Source: DATKYQ01 sp035528415
GTDB lineage: Bacteria; Myxococcota; B64-G9
NCBI GenBank assembly: GCA_035528415.1
Contig: DATKYQ010000039.1
Span: 1 to 64,000, forward strand
DNA length: 64,000 bases
Reading direction: 5' to 3'
Part shown: piece by piece, positions 1 through 6,792 of the stretch
Layout of the letters: the number at the start of each line of letters is the position of its first letter
Numbering within the stretch: the first letter of the stretch is position 1
The notes under the pieces: generated by a model
The model's input: the letters and a program-made list of their open reading frames with translations, nothing else
Databases searched by the model: none
Told to the model about the DNA's origin: nothing
Made by a program: the position numbers and the translations under genes

Positions 1-1
1 G

Positions 2-751
2 CAGATCGAGGTGGTCGGCGCCGCCCCGGTGCCGCCGGTCGAGAGCCTGTTCCTCGAAGCCTTCGATGACCGGATTGACCTGAGCTGGCAGAACCCGGGC
101 GATCCGATCGTGTCGGGCGTGATGATCCGCCGCCTGCCGGCTACGCCGCCGGCGGCGCCGGACGAGGGCGAACAAGTCTACGACGGTATGAACGAAGAGA
201 CGACCGACAGCGGCCTGCAGGCCGATATCACTTACTGCTACGCCGCCTTCGCCCACGACTCCGCCGGACGCTACGCCGAGCCGGCCACGGGCTGTCAGAC
301 CACCGGCGTGAACACGGCGCCCCCGATTCCGCAACTGCTCTCGCCGGCCGACGGATCGCTCGTGGACGCCGCACCCGCGCTGGAGGCATCCATCGTAACC
401 GACCCGCAGGGCAACGCGGTCAGCTACAGCTTTCAACTGCTCGGCGAGCAGGGAGACGAAGTACTCGACTCAGGCGACGGCACGCCATCGGAGTTTTCGG
501 TAAGCTGGAGCCCAACTGTAGAACTTACGCCCGGAGCCGTCTACCGCTGGCAGGTAGAGGCCAAAGACAGCCGGGGCGCCGCCAGCGGTTACTCGCAACC
601 CTGGACATTCGCCATGGCCAAGCAAGCAGACTCGGGCTGCGCCTGCGGCAGCACCGCCGGCAAGTCGGGCTGGCTGCCACTTATCCTGTTGGGCCTAATA
701 CTCAGCCTGCGCCGGCGGCGGCCGGGATGCGTAACCGGGCAAGAGCCCTAA
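2..751 (+). CDS. C-terminal part of a fibronectin-type-III-like surface protein with MYXO-CTERM-like tail (5' end outside window)
   Basis: The frame is open from the first bases of the window, so the true start lies upstream. The visible 249 residues begin with a fibronectin type III-like segment ('DRIDLSWQNPGDP' followed by a Tyr/Ala strand pattern), then a second Ig/Fn3-like segment starting near 'NTAPPIPQLLSPADGS'. The end is a short Cys-rich motif (SGCACG), one hydrophobic helix and an Arg cluster (LRRRR). That layout matches MYXO-CTERM sorting tails, which in Myxococcota are processed by myxosortase and leave the protein at the surface. The substrate or partner cannot be told. It ends 33 bp before the S9 peptidase on the same strand, so the two may be co-transcribed. 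Confidence 0.8.
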   Translation, partial: QIEVVGAAPVPPVESLFLEAFDDRIDLSWQNPGDPIVSGVMIRRLPATPPAAPDEGEQVYDGMNEETTDSGLQADITYCYAAFAHDSAGRYAEPATGCQTTGVNTAPPIPQLLSPADGSLVDAAPALEASIVTDPQGNAVSYSFQLLGEQGDEVLDSGDGTPSEFSVSWSPTVELTPGAVYRWQVEAKDSRGAASGYSQPWTFAMAKQADSGCACGSTAGKSGWLPLILLGLILSLRRRRPGCVTGQEP

Positions 752-783
752 CTTTAGAACAATAGACCAGAGGGAGGAAATCA

Positions 784-3543
784 ATGAAGAGATCGTTGCT
801 CTTGCTGATTGTCGGAGTGCTGGTGCTTTCGGGCTGTGCGGGGACATTCAAAACGATGAAGGAGCCGGCGTCGGAAATCGCGGCGCCGCTTGTCGACCGG
901 GAGCTCTTTTTCGGAGACCCCCAGATTTCTAACTCACAGCTTTCGCCGGACGGAAAACATCTTTCCTTCATCAAGCCATACAAGAACGTACGCAACATCT
1001 GGGTGAAGAACATCAACGATTCGTTCGATGCGGCCAGGCCAATCACCGCCGACAAGCGCCCGGTGCCCGGCTACTTCTGGAGCCGGGATTCGAAGTACCT
1101 CCTGTACGTGCAGGACAAGGGCGGTAACGAGAACTTCCACGTCTACGCGGTAGACCCGACTTCCAAGCCGGATCCCGCCACCGGCGTACCGCCCGCCCGG
1201 GATCTGACCCCGATCGAGGGGATCAGGGCGATGATCTACTCGGTGCCCAAGAACAAGCCGGACGAGATCATCATCGGGCTCAACGAACGCGACGCCTCCT
1301 ACCACGACGTCTACCGGGTGGAGATCGCGACCGGCAAGCGGGAACTACTCATCAAGAACACCCAGAAAGTGGCAGGCTACCTCTACGATCCAAACGGCGA
1401 AGTGCGGCTGGCCATCCGCCAGAAGGACGACGCCGGCTTCGAGCTCCTGCGGGTGGACGGCGGCGATCTCAAGCGGATCTACGAGTGCAGTTGGCAAGAA
1501 AGCTGCTTTCCGATCCGACTGCACAAGGACGGCAAGCGCTGTTATCTAGTCAGCAACAAGGGCCCCGAGGCCGACCTGACCAATCTGATGCTGATCGATA
1601 TCCAGACGGGCAGTACCGAACTGCTGGAGTCCGACCCCGAGAAACGAGTGGATTTCGGCGGGGCGGAATTCTCCGAGGCGACCGACGAGCTGATGGCCAC
1701 CTACTATATCGGCGACCGCCTGCGCATCTACCCGAAGAACGACGCTGTCAAGCGCGACCTGGAACTTTTCAAAAAAGAGCTCCCCGAGGGAGAATTGGGA
1801 ATCGGCTCAATGACCCGCGACATGCGCTTTTTCCTGGTCTCGGTATCCCGGGACGTGGATCCGGGCTCGGTCTACCTCTACGACCGTGAGAAAGGCAAAC
1901 TGAAGCTCCAGTACAGGTCGCGGCCTGAGCTGCCGTCTGCGCACCTGGCCCACATGAAACCGGTACGCTACCAGGCCCGCGACGGCTTGTCGGTTCCCGC
2001 TTACCTGACCCTGCCGCGGGGCGTCGAGCCGAAGAAGTTGCCCACTGTCATCCTGCCCCACGGGGGGCCCACCACCCGTGACTACTGGGGCTACGACCCC
2101 TACGCCCAGTTCCTGGCCAACCGGGGCTACGCAGTCCTGCAGCCCAACTACCGCGGCTCGACCGGCTACGGAGAAAAGTTTCTCAACGCGGGCAACCGCA
2201 CCTGGGGCACCGGCGCCAGCCAGCACGACGCAACCGACGGTGTCAAGTGGCTGATCGCCCAGGGAACCTCCGACCCGGATCGGATCTGCATCTTTGGCGG
2301 TTCCTGGGGCGGATACATGACGCTGGCGGGTGTGACTTTCACGCCCGATCTCTATAAATGCGGCGTGCCCTACGTGGCGCCATCAAACCTGGTCACGCTG
2401 TTGGAGTCCATCCCCGCCTACTGGCGGCCCTTCGCCAAGAGCCTGTTCATGCGCTTGGGCGATCCGGAGGTCGAGGCCGACCGCAAGGACTTGGAGTCAC
2501 GCTCACCGTTCTTCTTTTCCGATCGCATCAAGGTGCCGCTCTTGGTGATCCAGGGAGCCAATGATCCCCGGGTGAAAAAGGCCGAGGCCGACAGCATCGT
2601 GGTGGCTGTCCGGAACAAGGGCAAGCCGGTTGAGTACCTGGTGGCCCCGGACGAGGGCCACGGTTTCCGCGCGCCCGAAAACCGCCTGGCGGTGGCGGTG
2701 GCCATGGAGAAGTTCTTGGCCAAGCAAATCGGGGGCCGCCTACAGGATGAAGTCAGTCCAGAGATTGCCGAGCGTCTGGCGAAGATCACGGTGGATCCGG
2801 CCGGCGTCAAGATGCCGGACAAGTTCGAAAAGGCCCTTCTGGCCCGGGCGGAGATCGCACCACTTCCCGTCATCGACGGAAGTGCCATCCAGCCCGCCAC
2901 CTTCACCTACAAGATGCAGATGGACATGGGATCCCGCAAGATGGATATCGACCTGACCCGGGTGATCGAGCGCAGCGGCGAGAAAAAAGATAAGCTTGTG
3001 CGCATCACCAGCACCATGAAGCTGCCGATGGGCGAGCAGGTGGACGTCTTCGATCTCGACGCCAAGACGCTCAGGCCAATCGAGCGCCGGATCAAGGGCA
3101 TGGCCACCGTCAAGCTAAACTACAGTGCAGACTCCATCACCGGAGAGATGGCCGGCGGCGGGCGCAAGATGCCCATCGACGCCAAGCTGAAGGCACCCGT
3201 GCTCGGCGACGGCGCCGGGCTGGAACTGGCCGTCGCTGGGCTTCCCCTGAACGCCGGATACAGCACTACCCTGCGCACCTTCGAATCGATGACCCAGAAG
3301 GTGCGAGTCATGAAGCTCTCGGTAACCGGTCAGGAACTCACCCAGGCAGCCGCTGGAAAATTCAAGACATGGGTGCTCGAGCTAAGACCCTTGGACGGCG
3401 AGGTCGGCGGCGGTGGAACTCTCCGTGTACAGCGCAAGGCACCCCACCACCTGGTGCGCAGCCAGTACCAGCTTCCGGCCATGATGGGAGGAGGAACCGT
3501 TTCCTCCGAGTTGGTCTCCGAGGGCAAGGCCGGCGGAAGCTGA
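784..3543 (+). CDS. S9 family (prolyl oligopeptidase-type) peptidase, lipoprotein, with C-terminal extension
   Basis: 919 residues. The N-terminus is a lipoprotein signal (KRSLLLLIVG...LSGC), so it is probably anchored in the periplasm or outer membrane. Residues about 40-400 form the WD/beta-propeller part typical of S9 peptidases; residues about 410-660 are the alpha/beta hydrolase domain. The catalytic triad is visible: Ser507 in GGSWGGYM, Asp594 in GANDPRV, His626 in DEGHGF. The family cleaves short oligopeptides, often after Pro or Ala; the specificity here is unknown. Residues about 670-919 are an extra beta-rich region not part of standard S9 enzymes and not recognised. A strong ribosome site (GAGGGAGGAAATCA) precedes the ATG. 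Confidence 0.93.
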   Translation: MKRSLLLLIVGVLVLSGCAGTFKTMKEPASEIAAPLVDRELFFGDPQISNSQLSPDGKHLSFIKPYKNVRNIWVKNINDSFDAARPITADKRPVPGYFWSRDSKYLLYVQDKGGNENFHVYAVDPTSKPDPATGVPPARDLTPIEGIRAMIYSVPKNKPDEIIIGLNERDASYHDVYRVEIATGKRELLIKNTQKVAGYLYDPNGEVRLAIRQKDDAGFELLRVDGGDLKRIYECSWQESCFPIRLHKDGKRCYLVSNKGPEADLTNLMLIDIQTGSTELLESDPEKRVDFGGAEFSEATDELMATYYIGDRLRIYPKNDAVKRDLELFKKELPEGELGIGSMTRDMRFFLVSVSRDVDPGSVYLYDREKGKLKLQYRSRPELPSAHLAHMKPVRYQARDGLSVPAYLTLPRGVEPKKLPTVILPHGGPTTRDYWGYDPYAQFLANRGYAVLQPNYRGSTGYGEKFLNAGNRTWGTGASQHDATDGVKWLIAQGTSDPDRICIFGGSWGGYMTLAGVTFTPDLYKCGVPYVAPSNLVTLLESIPAYWRPFAKSLFMRLGDPEVEADRKDLESRSPFFFSDRIKVPLLVIQGANDPRVKKAEADSIVVAVRNKGKPVEYLVAPDEGHGFRAPENRLAVAVAMEKFLAKQIGGRLQDEVSPEIAERLAKITVDPAGVKMPDKFEKALLARAEIAPLPVIDGSAIQPATFTYKMQMDMGSRKMDIDLTRVIERSGEKKDKLVRITSTMKLPMGEQVDVFDLDAKTLRPIERRIKGMATVKLNYSADSITGEMAGGGRKMPIDAKLKAPVLGDGAGLELAVAGLPLNAGYSTTLRTFESMTQKVRVMKLSVTGQELTQAAAGKFKTWVLELRPLDGEVGGGGTLRVQRKAPHHLVRSQYQLPAMMGGGTVSSELVSEGKAGGS

Positions 3544-3548
3544 GATTC

Positions 3549-3562
3549 TCCGGCGCGCCGGA
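3549..3562. repeat. perfect 14-bp palindrome just after the S9 peptidase stop
   Basis: TCCGGCGCGCCGGA starts 6 bp after the stop codon. It could fold as a short GC hairpin, but no T-run follows on either strand, so I do not call it an intrinsic terminator. Confidence 0.35.
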
Positions 3563-3636
3563 TCCCCAAAAAGCTCCGACTGTAAAAAAACGTGAGATAG
3601 GCTCAACCCGGCAGGGGCAGCGCCAGACCGGCGTCG

Positions 3637-3680
3637 AACGGAAATGGAATGTTCTAACAAAATTTAATGCGGTTAGCGCT
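3637..3680 (+). repeat. 44-bp direct repeat, copy A
   Basis: Matches copy B at 4539-4582 at 41 of 44 positions, same orientation. It starts AACGGAAATGGAATGTTCT and ends GCGGTTAGCGCT. The two copies bracket the Cys-rich lipoprotein gene. They could be remnants of a mobile or recombinational unit, or two copies of a regulatory site. Confidence 0.85.
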
Positions 3681-3822
3681 GAGGTAACTTGTTTTCCGGA
3701 TCGGCTGGCACGTCGGCTTGGCAGGCGATCTGGAAGGAGAGCCTTCCGCCATGCAGCGGGCTCACACGGAAGAACGCTTCGGGCGGCACCTGGTGTTCGG
3801 GCGGCGCCGAGGCCACCGAGAC

Positions 3823-4398
3823 TCACTGCATGCAGAGCATCAGGGCGTCGTTTTCGGCCTGGCAGCCTGTGGGATAGGGGGCGTTGTTGGCGTCGCAGGC
3901 AAACGCCGCCGAGGCGCCGGCGCAGGTCTGCATGGCCGTGAACTCGGTCGGGCAGGAGGTCGCGGCCGCGTCGCAGCCCGACAGGCAGTCAGCCAGGTCG
4001 CTGGGGCCGTTGCTGCAGGCCGCGGCCAAGACCGCCGGGCAGCCGTCCACGCAGAACTCGCTGACGCCCTGCAGGCAGGCGTTGAGCAGGGTGTTCTCGG
4101 TGACGCAGCCGGCCGGAGCAGGGGAGTCGTAGGCGTCGCAGGAGAAGGTCGCGTCCGTGCCGGCGCATCCCGCCAGCGCGTTGAACTGGGACGGGCAGGT
4201 GGTCTGGGCCGTGTTGCAGCCGGTCAGGCAGTCCGCCTGGTCGGCCGGGCCGTTGCTGCAGCCCGCGGCGACCACCGCCGGGCAGTTCGCCTCGCAGAAG
4301 TCCCCGCCGTCGCCGCTGCTGCAGCCGGGAAATACCAGGATGGCCGTGAACAGCACCGACAGGGCGATTGTGGCCAGGGTGACAATCTTCGATCTCAT
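3823..4398 (-). CDS. tandemly duplicated cysteine-rich lipoprotein
   Basis: 191 residues. The signal peptide ends in a lipobox-like FPGC, so a lipid-anchored exported protein is likely. The mature part is two homologous units of about 80 residues, each with about ten cysteines (for example CPAVVAAGCSNGPADQADC in unit 1 and CPAVLAAACSNGPSDLADC in unit 2), consistent with five disulfides per unit. I do not recognise the family. A strong ribosome site (AAGGAGGATTCCC) precedes the ATG. The gene stands alone on the minus strand between plus-strand genes and is flanked by the 44-bp direct repeats, hinting that it may have arrived or duplicated as a unit. Function unknown. Confidence 0.85.
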   Translation of the reverse strand: MRSKIVTLATIALSVLFTAILVFPGCSSGDGGDFCEANCPAVVAAGCSNGPADQADCLTGCNTAQTTCPSQFNALAGCAGTDATFSCDAYDSPAPAGCVTENTLLNACLQGVSEFCVDGCPAVLAAACSNGPSDLADCLSGCDAAATSCPTEFTAMQTCAGASAAFACDANNAPYPTGCQAENDALMLCMQ

Positions 4399-4470
4399 GG
4401 GAATCCTCCTTGAAGCGAGTTGGATCTCGGTCAGGCCCCGATGCTAACCGCGATTCGGATCGACTGTCAA

Positions 4471-4524
4471 GGCACCAAGCCGAGGTGCCACCAAGCCGAG
4501 GTGCCACCAAGCCGAGGTGCCACC
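4471..4524. repeat. 16-bp tandem repeat with hairpin potential
   Basis: Unit GGTGCCACCAAGCCGA occurs at 4484-4499 and 4500-4515, with partial copies on both sides. GGCACC and GGTGCC arms around AAGCCGA allow alternative small hairpins. It lies about 75 bp upstream of the Cys-rich lipoprotein start, on the promoter side of that gene. Confidence 0.8.
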
Positions 4525-4538
4525 CGATTCGCCTAAAG

Positions 4539-4582
4539 AACGGAAATGGAATGTTCTCACAAAATTTCACGCGGTTAGCGCT
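4539..4582 (+). repeat. 44-bp direct repeat, copy B
   Basis: Second copy of the repeat at 3637-3680, three mismatches. It lies 48 bp upstream of the start of the membrane protein gene at 4631, so it may also overlap that gene's promoter. Confidence 0.85.
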
Positions 4583-4630
4583 TTCGTATTTCCATTACCT
4601 GAAGAGAGGTTGGGGTGTTAGGATGGTCGC

Positions 4631-5248
4631 ATGAGCAAGGAGACTTCACTGAGACCCGTCTTGGTCATGGCGGCCGCCGCCCATGGCGGGGGCAGCTGCG
4701 GGCCCTCCGAGATCGAGGCGGGCCGGGCAGTGATGTTCGTCGGCCTGCCGGTTTTACTGATCACCCTCGGCTTCATGCTTCTGTTCTTGTGGCTGTGGCG
4801 CAAGGTGAAACCGGAACTCTCCAGGGAATGGAAGCCGGCCGGCTTCGCCCTGGGAGCGATGGCGCTTATGTGTGTGCTCTCGTTGGCAGGCGTCCCGTCG
4901 GACGGGAGCGGGCGGGGTCTGTCCTTCGGTGTGTCCGGGATCATGGAGTGGGTGCCCTTCGCTATGATGGCCGCGGGAACGACCTACCTGCTGTTTGTGC
5001 TTGTTGTCTGGCGCATCTGGTTGGTGTTTTGGCCGAAGACGGCCTTCGGCTGGGCGTTTCTGCCGCCATTGGTTTTACTCTGGTGGCCGGCGCCGCTGAT
5101 GGGCTTCGGACTGACCGAGGGCTGGATGGACTTCTGGACGGCGGCCTGGGTGTTTCCCGGTTACTGTGGCATAGTGACCGGCCCGGTGTTCCTGATCCTG
5201 CTAATCGAGATCCTGGTTCGTATCCGGCTCGCAAGACGTACAACCTAG
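4631..5248 (+). CDS. five-helix integral membrane protein of unknown function
   Basis: 205 residues with about five predicted membrane helices (roughly 33-56, 68-88, 107-134, 137-162, 168-198) and very Trp-rich loops. No catalytic motif is recognisable. A short stretch before the first helix holds GGGSCGPSEIEAG. The start is ATG with a modest AGGA upstream. It is transcribed alone and followed by a good intrinsic terminator at 5270-5299. Inner-membrane location is inferred from the helices only. Confidence 0.75.
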   Translation: MSKETSLRPVLVMAAAAHGGGSCGPSEIEAGRAVMFVGLPVLLITLGFMLLFLWLWRKVKPELSREWKPAGFALGAMALMCVLSLAGVPSDGSGRGLSFGVSGIMEWVPFAMMAAGTTYLLFVLVVWRIWLVFWPKTAFGWAFLPPLVLLWWPAPLMGFGLTEGWMDFWTAAWVFPGYCGIVTGPVFLILLIEILVRIRLARRTT

Positions 5249-5269
5249 GGGGTTCGGGCGATAAACCAC

Positions 5270-5299
5270 GACGGGGTGGCCTCCGTCCACGTATTTTTT
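5270..5299 (+). terminator. intrinsic terminator after the membrane protein gene
   Basis: GACGGGGTGGCCTCCGTC folds as a 7-bp stem with a 4-nt loop. A six-T run follows at 5294-5299. It lies 22 bp after the stop at 5248 and just before the convergent end of the VapC-type toxin gene. Confidence 0.7.
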
Positions 5300-5316
5300 G
5301 TGGTTGTGGGATTTCT

Positions 5317-5724
5317 TTATTCGAGCCCGGCGAATGATTCCATGGAAACCGCGATATCTTTGCAAGACGAGCACAATTTTCCGTCTCCGCTGACCAGGGG
5401 AATTTCGAGTTGCACGGCCACGGCGACGAATTGGGCATCGTAGGCTGAGATGCCGTACTGCATGGCGGTTTGCAGAACCGTCTCGCCTCCCGGTTCCTGC
5501 TCGCAGCGCCCAAGCAGCCCAACAGCCGCCCTCCAGGCCTGAATCGCCTGGTTCGCGGACAAGACGCCTGCCCGCGCCGAGGTGGCCAGCACGTTCAGAA
5601 ACTCACTTCGCCAAAGAGGAGGAAGACGCCAATCGGGATCCTTCTGCCAGACAAGCCTGGCCGCCCCGGTGCGTTCGCCGTCTATGAGCAGGTAGGCGAC
5701 CAGGTTGGTATCGGCGACAATCAT
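5317..5724 (-). CDS. vapC: PIN-domain toxin, VapC type
   Basis: 135 residues, the usual size for VapC toxins. The acidic metal-binding residues of the PIN nuclease fold are all present: Asp5 in VADTN, Glu41 in RSEFLN, Asp96 in SAYDAQF, Asp114 in VSGDGKL. VapC toxins cleave RNA, often tRNA or rRNA, in the cytoplasm and are neutralised by the cognate antitoxin. The start overlaps the antitoxin stop by 4 bp, giving translational coupling. Nothing looks broken, so the module is probably active. Confidence 0.9.
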   Translation of the reverse strand: MIVADTNLVAYLLIDGERTGAARLVWQKDPDWRLPPLWRSEFLNVLATSARAGVLSANQAIQAWRAAVGLLGRCEQEPGGETVLQTAMQYGISAYDAQFVAVAVQLEIPLVSGDGKLCSSCKDIAVSMESFAGLE

Positions 5725-5954
5725 GGGCGGCCGGTTTGCCTGGCATTATCCAGGATGTCCTGGGTCAGCGGCCTGCCGCCGCGAATTCGCAGCCCGTCGA
5801 GTTCCGCAAGCGTCGGAGGGCCGGCTCGATCGGCCAGCGCCTCTTGCAGCAAGAGAATGACCTCGCTGCTGAGGCTGCGCCTGTTCTCCGCGGCCCGCTT
5901 CTTGAGCCGGGCATGAATATCGTCAGGCAACATCTTGATCAGCAATCCCGGCAT
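5721..5954 (-). CDS. ribbon-helix-helix (FitA/Arc-like) antitoxin
   Basis: 77 residues from the chosen ATG at 5954, which has GGAGG five bases upstream; an earlier in-frame start at 5999 lies upstream of the -10 box and is unlikely. The N-terminus (LLIKMLPDDIHARLKKRAA...SLSSEVILLLQEAL) is a typical ribbon-helix-helix DNA-binding domain, with the C-terminal half expected to wrap the toxin. Such antitoxins repress their own operon; an inverted repeat sits around the promoter. Confidence 0.88.
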   Translation of the reverse strand: MPGLLIKMLPDDIHARLKKRAAENRRSLSSEVILLLQEALADRAGPPTLAELDGLRIRGGRPLTQDILDNARQTGRP

Positions 5955-5970
5955 GAGACCTCCGGTTGTG

Positions 5971-6032
5971 ATACCATTTCGATATAATATCAATATCAAG
6001 CGGGTGCTCAGATGTCAATCGGAAAATGGTAT
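5971..6032 (-). promoter_or_regulatory. promoter and candidate operator of the toxin-antitoxin operon
   Basis: On the minus strand TTGACA (6013-6018) and TATTGA (5990-5995) are spaced by 17 bp, a good sigma-70-type promoter. Inverted 9-bp arms ATACCATTT (5971-5979) and AAATGGTAT (6024-6032) bracket the promoter. This is the arrangement expected for autorepression by the antitoxin-toxin complex. Confidence 0.65.
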
Positions 6033-6063
6033 TTCGCCGATATTTCGCGTGCCTGTGGGGATC

Positions 6064-6792
6064 TTAGAAGACGTACCCTACCCCGGCAAACAGCGCGAAA
6101 TTGTATGTTTCGATGGCGTGGACCTTGGCGCCGGTGACGGTTGCGCCGCTGGTCGTGACATCCACTCGATCATCGAATTTTTCGGATTGGCTGAGGTTGA
6201 AGCCTACTCTCAGACTTATCGGAATTATCAGTTTCCAAATCTTGATGCTGACTCCCAACTCGGTGTCCAAGAACGTCCCGCTGGTTTTGTCGGCCTGGTA
6301 GAGCGGCTTCAATAATGCATCGGCTTGCTGTTTCTGTGCGGCCGTCAACTTTGTGCGATAGTCGATGTCCACGTTGGCGTCTACGCCTATTACGAACTCG
6401 GGCCCCAGCCCCAGACTCAGCTCGACGTTGCCCAGCGGCAGGATGCCCTTGACGATCAGCGGGATCCTGATCTGCTTGAAACGGGTGTAGTAATCATACT
6501 CGAAGCCGCTGATGGTCTCGTTGTATTTGAGCGAGTTGGCCTCGAACAAAAAGTCCACCTCGAATCCCAAGTATCCAAACAGGGCGACCTCGACAAAAGC
6601 CCCGCCTCCGCCTCCTACGAAAAACTGGCTGTCGCCCCAGATCGGCGCCGAGCCGGGCAGCTTGTCATCGGGATCACTCCACAGGTTGCCCGTAAGTGCG
6701 CCCTTGACCCCCGCCCTCAAATCCCAGGAGAATCCCGCCCGGGCGGTACAGGACATCAGCAGCACAACGGCCATGAATGCCAAGCGTCTCAT
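6064..6792 (-). CDS. outer membrane beta-barrel protein
   Basis: 242 residues from the ATG at 6792 (ribosome site AGGAGGCCAAG); the longer frame upstream lacks a signal peptide at its start. A signal peptide (RRLAFMAVVLL...ARA) is followed by alternating hydrophobic/polar strands such as GGAFVEVALFGYLGFEVDFLF and a terminal strand ending in aromatic GVGYVF. This matches small PorT/OmpX-like barrels of Gram-negative outer membranes. It is the last gene of the minus operon starting at 10919; its start overlaps the stop of the DUF4091 gene by 4 bp. Ligand unknown. Confidence 0.85.
   Translation of the reverse strand: MRRLAFMAVVLLMSCTARAGFSWDLRAGVKGALTGNLWSDPDDKLPGSAPIWGDSQFFVGGGGGAFVEVALFGYLGFEVDFLFEANSLKYNETISGFEYDYYTRFKQIRIPLIVKGILPLGNVELSLGLGPEFVIGVDANVDIDYRTKLTAAQKQQADALLKPLYQADKTSGTFLDTELGVSIKIWKLIIPISLRVGFNLSQSEKFDDRVDVTTSGATVTGAKVHAIETYNFALFAGVGYVF

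Noticed and set aside
3549..3562. Terminator of the S9 peptidase gene
   Set aside because: The palindrome is perfect but no T-run follows it.
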